DNA from: Deltaproteobacteria bacterium
GTDB lineage: Bacteria; Desulfobacterota; Syntrophia; Syntrophales; UBA2210
Assembly (NCBI GenBank): GCA_016934695.1
Contig: JAFGSH010000084.1
Coordinates: forward strand, 1 to 20,484
DNA length: 20,484 nt
Direction: 5' to 3'
This document shows positions 16,995 through 20,484 of the stretch, piece by piece; within the stretch, counting starts at the first letter, position 1; every line of letters begins with the position of its first letter. A program made the position numbers and the translations under genes. The notes beneath the pieces are model-generated. The model was not told where the DNA came from and ran no database searches. It saw only the letters and a program-made list of their open reading frames with translations.

Positions 16995-17010
16995 TGCAAA
17001 TCGGCGTCCG
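16995..17010 (-). promoter_or_regulatory. weak candidate sigma-54 promoter ahead of the Yip1-like gene
   Basis: The minus strand reads CGGACGCCGATTTGCA, with the required GG-N10-GC spacing and a perfect TTGCA -12 box, but a poor -24 box. It overlaps an exact palindrome GGCGTC-C-GACGCC (17003-17015) and an AT-rich TATATA that could instead be a sigma-70 -10 box. The predicted start is about 29 bases before the coding start. Confidence 0.3.
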
Positions 17011-17128
17011 ACGCCAGACATTTCCCGGTGCCCCCCACGGGAGAAAAGGAGGAGCAAGGGACGGCGTAGCCAATGTATGACGGACAACCGTGTTGTCGTA
17101 TTAGAGCGTACTCGGAGGGGTGAATTTC

Positions 17129-17177
17129 AAAAGAGGAGGACAGCCCCGGCAATGCCGAAACAGCATTACCGGGGCTG
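17129..17177 (-). terminator. Rho-independent terminator of the PEP-CTERM gene
   Basis: CAGCCCCGG (17141-17149) pairs with CCGGGGCTG (17169-17177) and continues through a wobble pair into AATGC/GCATT, giving a stem of about 15 pairs with a 7-base loop. On the minus strand it is followed by TCCTCCTCTTTT. It begins 10 bases after the PEP-CTERM stop codon. Confidence 0.85.
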
Positions 17178-17186
17178 TGAACAGAG

Positions 17187-17846
17187 TTATTTTATCTTCT
17201 TTCTGCCGGCGCTTAAGAGTCCGATGAGCCCGGCGCCCAGGAGCACCATCGTGCTGGGTTCGGGAACCGGGGCGGAGGATGAATTGTGAACAAGGAGGTT
17301 CTGATGACCGTCGATGTTTACGACGGAGTAGTGACTCAGAAGATAATCCGTATCGATCGTTGCGTTCTCCAGGGCGTACAGATACCCGTCGTATACGGTT
17401 TCAACCGTCGACGGTCCGTTGAGGGTGAAATCATCTCCGTAGAGCACCTTCCAGATGGCGCTCTGCAGCCCCGCGTTTTCGACCGTTGTCAGCGATGGGG
17501 CGGAATAGGTATCCATGAGCCAGGCGATTTCCGCCGTCACCGGCTGCAGCATGCTTGCGATATTGTAGGTCGCCTTGGAAATGGTCGAATCCAGATCCAC
17601 GCAGAACGCGGCCTGAAGATCACCCCATCCCAGGGTATTGTCATACAGGGATACCATGAATTCACCTGCGGAACCACTCGTGGAATGTCCTTCCGGATGA
17701 TCAAAGTATACGGACATGATATCCCAGCTGTCCACCCGCACCTGCGTGAGTGTGGCAGAGGCAGGGACGGCCGTCGTGATAGCAAGAATGCACGCGAAAA
17801 AAGCCGCGATGATTGCCACCCGTATTTTTTTGAAGTTCCTGTCCAT
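17187..17846 (-). CDS. PEP-CTERM sorting-domain surface protein with thioester-like Cys/Gln motifs
   Basis: Exported protein, 219 residues from the ATG at 17846, which has AGGGAGG upstream. A Sec signal peptide covers 1-31 ('PASA' cut site). The C-terminus is a classic PEP-CTERM anchor: 'VPEPSTM' at 194-200, a hydrophobic helix at about 200-213, and a basic end 'GRKKIK'. Such tails are processed by exosortase during sorting to the cell surface or matrix. The ectodomain has 'AAFCVDLDS' (C82) and 'GLQSAIWKVLYG' (Q128), the same order and local motifs as bacterial thioester domains that form an internal Cys-Gln bond; this match is by eye only. No exosortase gene is in the window. It is probably monocistronic, between a palindrome-rich upstream region and a strong terminator. 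A second possibility is an ordinary beta-sandwich surface protein with a lone Cys. Confidence 0.9.
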   Translation of the reverse strand: MDRNFKKIRVAIIAAFFACILAITTAVPASATLTQVRVDSWDIMSVYFDHPEGHSTSGSAGEFMVSLYDNTLGWGDLQAAFCVDLDSTISKATYNIASMLQPVTAEIAWLMDTYSAPSLTTVENAGLQSAIWKVLYGDDFTLNGPSTVETVYDGYLYALENATIDTDYLLSHYSVVNIDGHQNLLVHNSSSAPVPEPSTMVLLGAGLIGLLSAGRKKIK

Positions 17847-17895
17847 ATGTATTACCTCCCTTTTGATGCAGCCGTAAAAAGCCGAATTGTGATGT

Positions 17896-17979
17896 AGCCA
17901 TCTAGTGGCTTGTCTGCTTTTCTTGGCTCCCGTTGTCTCAAGTTCGGGAGGTGTTGTAAATACTACCAAAGTAGTATTT
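17896..17979 (-). promoter_or_regulatory. three stacked inverted repeats upstream of the PEP-CTERM gene
   Basis: Within 84 bases lie AGCCA-TCTAG-TGGCT (17896-17910), CTCCCG-N12-CGGGAG (17927-17950) and AAATACTAC-CAAA-GTAGTATTT (17958-17979), all with exact arms. The last and largest is about 110-130 bases before the start codon, a plausible operator or promoter-region site; the nearer two may fold in the mRNA leader. No sigma-54 GG-N10-GC promoter was found here. Confidence 0.55.
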
Positions 17980-18471
17980 TTAAGTGTTTTCGAGACCTTA
18001 AATGCAGATTTCTCGTTCGGATGGTGACGGCGGGGGGTGATTCGCGGATTTTTTGCGAAAAACTTTTGATGGAAGGAAGGCCTCCTAGGGGGGGCACGCG
18101 ACGCTCTCTGGGGGGACGAAAGATGTGAGGGGGCCCGTTAGAAATCAGGGGAAAGAGAAATCTTGACAGATACTCTTCCCTGCCATTTCGACCTTCCTGT
18201 CATTTTGACCGGAGGGAGGAATCTTGGCGTTTCCGAGCGGCAAGGCACTTTTGAACTCGCGAAATTCAAAGCTCCTGGAGGGGAAGTGCTTCAAAACGAA
18301 AGGATTGGCGGGAAGTACGAAGGAGGAAAACGGGGGGCTCACGCAGAGACTAACCGGGATGGCGCTAAAACGGTGACGATTCTCCCCATATTTCCCGGTT
18401 CAGCCGTCTCCGTGGCGAGAGGGTAAGGGCAACGGGTTGGTACTCTTTACAAGACCGTCGAATATGTCTCT
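17980..18471. other. gene-free interval
   Basis: About 490 bases without a convincing gene. Short open frames on both strands (for example 18163-18426 plus and 18145-18342 minus) lack ribosome-binding sites and read like translated intergenic repeat. G-runs at 18088-18134, the dispersed repeat at 18181-18225, and an inverted pair TTTTGAA/TTCAAAA near 18248 and 18290 are what can be seen. A 'CTCACGCAGAG' stretch near 18338 resembles another dispersed intergenic repeat, but only loosely. Confidence 0.6.
18181..18225. repeat. dispersed intergenic repeat of the GTCATTTTGACC-GGAGGGAGGAATCTT type
   Basis: A 13-base unit occurs twice in tandem with 11 of 13 identical bases (TGCCATTTCGACC at 18181-18193, TGTCATTTTGACC at 18198-18210). 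The second unit continues into GGAGGGAGGAATCTT. This resembles the widespread bacterial intergenic repeat whose conceptual translation reads 'VISTEGRNL'; here the frame gives 'VILTGGRNL'. Identification is from memory of that consensus. Confidence 0.55.
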
Positions 18472-18759
18472 TTACTTCTTTTTATCGAGGAGCAAATCGA
18501 GCTTCTTCATGATCTCCTCCTGGTTTTTCAGGATCATCCGCAGGTATACCAGTGAGGCATCAGTGGTATGGATCTTCGCCCCCCCCTGGGTGTTGCTCAG
18601 GGCCTTGTAGAAGTCCTTGTCCATGTCGAGGTAGACGCCTTTGGGGACGTTGTAGGGGGAACTTTCTTCCTCGGCGCACACGGTCGCCGGCACGCACATG
18701 ACAGCCCCGAGGAAGCACACAGCAAGCAGTAATACGGATACGCGACGATACCGTTTCAT
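18472..18759 (-). CDS. small exported protein of unknown function
   Basis: Not a recognised family. It has 95 residues from the ATG at 18759, chosen because GAGGTG lies four bases upstream; an adjacent ATG at 18762 and a GTG at 18771 are alternatives. A clear Sec signal peptide (basic 'MKRYRR', hydrophobic 8-22, likely cut after A29 in 'TVCA-EEE') sends it to the periplasm. The mature part begins acidic, contains 'VPKGVYLDMDKDFYKAL' (38-54), and ends in an amphipathic, Lys-rich helix (about 69-95, 'LKNQEEIMKKLDLLLDKKK') that could form a coiled coil. It follows a near-consensus sigma-54 promoter, so it is probably induced on demand through an enhancer-binding regulator that is not in this window. 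Confidence 0.75.
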   Translation of the reverse strand: MKRYRRVSVLLLAVCFLGAVMCVPATVCAEEESSPYNVPKGVYLDMDKDFYKALSNTQGGAKIHTTDASLVYLRMILKNQEEIMKKLDLLLDKKK

Positions 18760-18796
18760 CATCCACCTCACACTCGTTCTTTCTCCTGATTATTAA

Positions 18797-18812
18797 AGCA
18801 CAACCCGTGCCA
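18797..18812 (-). promoter_or_regulatory. sigma-54 (RpoN) promoter for the small exported protein
   Basis: The minus strand reads TGGCACGGGTTGTGCT: a perfect TGGCACG -24 box, exact GG-N10-GC spacing, and TGCT at -12 (consensus TTGCW, one mismatch). Transcription would begin near 18786, giving a leader of about 27 bases with the GAGGTG ribosome-binding site in it. Confidence 0.75.
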
Positions 18813-18890
18813 GGAAATGCGGCCTTGATAAAATCCCCGGCCCCTCTTGTGGTGGCAGATGAGGTGGCCGTATTCGTTCCCGGCTTTTCC

Positions 18891-19235
18891 TCAGTCGAAC
18901 AGTATATGCGGGTTCATCTCGGCGGGTGTCTTCCAGGGGATTTCGTATTTCTCTTTCAGGATCTCCTTTTTGGTTTCCCAGATGATGTGGCAGAAACCCA
19001 TACAACCCCGCAGAGGGTGGTCTTTGAGGACCGTGTCAACTTCTGCGTCGATGTTAGCGAAAACGCTTTTGTATCGCGGATCTCTTTCGATCGGGTCGTG
19101 GGCGATCGATGATACTTGTTTTGAGGAATCACCTGAAATGTCGGATGAGCGGCTGTCCGGCGAAGCGGCGCATCCGAAGGAAGGGCTAAGCACCAGTAAA
19201 ATAAAAGTGAATAACAATATCCGGGTTTTGATCAT
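18891..19235 (-). CDS. small putative exported (lipo)protein with CX3CH
   Basis: Family not recognised. It has 114 residues from the ATG at 19235, which has GAGG five bases upstream; a start at 19259 lacks this. The first 21 residues form a hydrophobic export signal ending 'SPSFGC22', an imperfect lipobox, so it is either a lipoprotein or a secreted protein cut nearby ('CAAS'). A low-complexity Ser/Asp linker (25-45) leads to a conserved-looking C-terminal half: 'DPRYKSVFANIDAEVDTVL' (52-70), then C78-MGF-C82-H83, then 'KKEILKEKYEIPWKTPAEMNP' spanning 89-109. CX3CH resembles, but is not, the CXXCH haem c motif. It precedes the sigma-54-driven exported gene in the same orientation but is separated by the promoter, so the two are probably separate transcripts. 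Confidence 0.7.
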   Translation of the reverse strand: MIKTRILLFTFILLVLSPSFGCAASPDSRSSDISGDSSKQVSSIAHDPIERDPRYKSVFANIDAEVDTVLKDHPLRGCMGFCHIIWETKKEILKEKYEIPWKTPAEMNPHILFD

Positions 19236-19283
19236 TTCAGCCTCGTTCTGCCTCCGCATTAAGGAGTTCTGCCCCTGATTAAC

Positions 19284-19454
19284 TTACATCCTGAACCTGT
19301 TCCGCACCGCTCCGCCCAGCGGGCCCATGGATGGTTCGTCCAGCGCCTTTGACAGTTCATCTCTGATTTCCGGATCGATCGGTCACGAGTCATAGGTGCG
19401 GCACGAAAAACGCCGCTCGATAACGTCGGTTATCACCTGATTGAATTGTGCCAT
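19284..19454 (-). pseudogene. remnant of a nitroreductase N-terminus
   Basis: From an ATG at 19454 the minus strand reads 'MAQFNQVITDVIERRFSCRTYDS', an in-frame TGA (19383-19385), then 'PIDPEIRDELSKALDEPS', 'MGPLGGAVRNRFRM' and a stop at 19284. The pattern VIxxRRSxRxY...PI, followed by a helix and a GPxG...RF segment, is the start of nitroreductase-fold flavoproteins, which are about 170-250 residues long. Only about 55 codons remain, the frame carries a stop, and the next gene begins at 19235, so the rest is lost. No Shine-Dalgarno sequence is visible. It is inferred to be a decaying gene rather than a selenoprotein. Confidence 0.6.
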
Positions 19455-19482
19455 TGGATCACGCATTCATCTGATCAATGAA

Positions 19483-19593
19483 TCACAGCTTACCTTTTTG
19501 ACTCTTTTTCTCCTTCTTCTCGTTGCGCTTCTCTTTTAACGTCTTCCCCAGTTTTTTCTTTTCTGATTTTGGGGTATTTTTTCCTTTAGCCAT
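19483..19593 (-). CDS. 36-residue lysine-rich small protein
   Basis: A very small gene. The ATG at 19593 is preceded by AAGGAGA seven bases upstream, among the best ribosome-binding sites in the window, and the frame ends at TGA (19483). The product begins 'MAKGKNTPKSEKKKLGKTLK' and has 15 Lys and one Arg among 36 residues, hence very basic and probably disordered. The opening MAKGKN resembles small lysine-rich hypothetical proteins seen in other bacteria (from memory). RNA or DNA binding, or ribosome association, is an inference from charge only. It lies just upstream of the nitroreductase remnant and may have shared its transcript. Confidence 0.65.
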   Translation of the reverse strand: MAKGKNTPKSEKKKLGKTLKEKRNEKKEKKSQKGKL

Positions 19594-19622
19594 TGTCTTT
19601 CTCCTTATCTTTTCAACCTGTT

Positions 19623-19651
19623 ATCATGACCAATTCTGGCGAATGCATCAA
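19623..19651 (-). promoter_or_regulatory. possible promoter for the lysine-rich gene
   Basis: TTGATG (19646-19651) is followed after 17 bases by CATGAT (19623-19628) on the minus strand, about 30 bases ahead of the start codon. Both boxes are imperfect. Confidence 0.3.
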
Positions 19652-19773
19652 CCGGATTGTCCATCTTCTTACTTTTATAGAGGTGCCTTTTGTTCTCTCA
19701 TCACTGATCTTCAGTTTGATATGTTTCATAAGCCGGTGGGAAATTGGCTCTGTTCCTAAGTCTGGTCATGACA

Positions 19774-20316
19774 TTAGAGGCCGGCTGGGATTTTCGAGTG
19801 CATCATTTCCTTTCGGTCCAGCTTACGCCCATCCACTATAAAAGTTCCATCGCCAACTGCGTGAACAGTTCGCTTCTCCTTTCGTGAATTATCAAAGTAC
19901 GCCGCAACGCCTTCGAGAACGACGATATTGTGCTTCTTGACGATGTCCACAACTTTGCACTCGATATTCGCCATACATTCTTTTATCAAGGGCGCTTTGA
20001 CATACTTTCCCTTCACGGGGGTCAGCATGAACTTTTCAAATTTGTCAGTATCAGCGCCGGAACAGGTTCCCACGCCAACGACCTTGTCAAGCATGTCAAC
20101 GGTGGGAATCGCAATAACACATTCCTTCGTTTTACGGAGAGCGGCAAAGGAATAGTTCCAGGACCCGGTGGTCATGGCAAATAGCGGCGTAAAGTTCACC
20201 ACCATTGTCCACGAGATGGTCATTATATTGTTCTTCTTTCCGTCATGTGTCGTAACAAAGACAACCGGACCGGATTCGATTAACGTAAACGCTTTACTGA
20301 TCTGCATTTTTCTCAT
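19774..20316 (-). CDS. flavin reductase-like (FMN-binding split-barrel) domain protein
   Basis: Flavoredoxin-like FMN protein, 180 residues from the ATG at 20316; AGGAG lies 11 bases upstream, rather far, and an internal ATG at 20307 is possible. The family pattern is clear: 'SGPVVFVTTHDGKKNNIMTI' (15-34), 'FTPLFAMTTGSWNYS' (42-56), then 'GTCSGADTDKFEKF' (83-96), the segment by which flavin reductase/flavoredoxin proteins are usually recognised. Such proteins bind FMN and carry electrons or reduce flavin for partner enzymes in the cytoplasm. Base composition is visibly more AT-rich than the liv and lon regions, which may point to a different origin. A longer reading from 20388 has no ribosome-binding site and adds an unconserved Cys-rich leader. 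It is probably monocistronic. Confidence 0.88.
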   Translation of the reverse strand: MRKMQISKAFTLIESGPVVFVTTHDGKKNNIMTISWTMVVNFTPLFAMTTGSWNYSFAALRKTKECVIAIPTVDMLDKVVGVGTCSGADTDKFEKFMLTPVKGKYVKAPLIKECMANIECKVVDIVKKHNIVVLEGVAAYFDNSRKEKRTVHAVGDGTFIVDGRKLDRKEMMHSKIPAGL

Positions 20317-20397
20317 GTGCGTACACGCTCCTGTCGTTGTTTGCCTAATGCAACCTTCACTTTCAGACAGAAAACACTCCCCGTGCATGTAATGAAA

Positions 20398-20425
20398 ACC
20401 ATACAGCGTAAAAATCTGTTGTCAA
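20398..20425 (-). promoter_or_regulatory. sigma-70-type promoter for the flavin reductase gene
   Basis: Perfect TTGACA (20420-20425) and TATGGT (20398-20403) with a 16-base spacer on the minus strand; transcription would start about 75 bases before the coding start. Confidence 0.55.
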
Positions 20426-20484
20426 GCAATTTATATAGTTGAATAAGGTTGTTACAATTCTTTCTGGTTCAGAAGGGTCTTCAA

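Noticed and set aside
17847..17969. Longer N-terminus of the PEP-CTERM protein
   Set aside because: It runs across the inverted repeats and would bury the signal peptide; the ATG at 17846 has a good ribosome-binding site.
18163..18426. 87-residue plus-strand gene in the gene-free interval
   Set aside because: It reads through the dispersed repeat ('VILTGGRNL'), a well-known false-gene pattern, and lacks a ribosome-binding site.
18891..19235. c-type cytochrome call for the CX3CH protein
   Set aside because: The spacing is three residues rather than two, only one site exists, and no other haem signature is present.
19383..19385. Selenocysteine at the in-frame TGA of the nitroreductase remnant
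   Set aside because: The family has no Cys at this position, the frame ends soon after, and most of the enzyme is missing.

Overview
The window looks like one chromosomal segment from a GC-rich, anaerobic, Gram-negative bacterium, most plausibly Desulfobacterota (Syntrophia-like). This is inferred from gene content: an FAD oxidase paired with a CCG-type Fe-S protein, an aldo/keto reductase with a ferredoxin tail, a DUF3795 protein, a PEP-CTERM protein, a good sigma-54 promoter and a complete branched-chain-type ABC importer. No phage, CRISPR array, rRNA or tRNA was recognised.

Layout. Positions 1-2458 (+): the 3' part of an FAD-linked oxidase, overlapping by one base a two-cluster Fe-S/CCG protein; together they look like a GlcD/GlcF-style 2-hydroxyacid dehydrogenase. 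Positions 2486-8814 (-): Hsp20, Lon, a DUF3795 protein, a crotonase, a YfcH-like SDR and a ferredoxin-tailed aldo/keto reductase, all co-directional with short gaps. Hsp20-Lon is a proteostasis pair; the last four are probably metabolic. Positions 8882-10834 (+): a structured 5' leader, then a membrane LytS-type 5TM/PAS/HD-GYP protein, a likely c-di-GMP phosphodiesterase. Positions 10866-15740 (-): livK-H-M-G-F with a strong promoter ahead of livK and a hairpin between livK and livH.

Positions 15805-17846 (-): a GNAT acetyltransferase, a Yip1-type membrane protein and a PEP-CTERM surface protein whose ectodomain carries a Cys/Gln pair like that of thioester adhesins. Positions 17847-18471 hold no convincing gene; they carry stacked inverted repeats and a dispersed intergenic repeat. 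Positions 18472-20425 (-) are more AT-rich and hold small genes: an exported 95-residue protein behind a near-consensus sigma-54 promoter, a putative exported 114-residue protein with CX3CH, a nitroreductase remnant, a 36-residue lysine-rich protein and a flavin reductase-like protein.

No complete new multi-gene system is evident. The best leads are the thioester-like PEP-CTERM protein with its palindrome-rich upstream region, the folded leader of the HD-GYP gene, the sigma-54-driven small exported protein, and the small lysine-rich gene.
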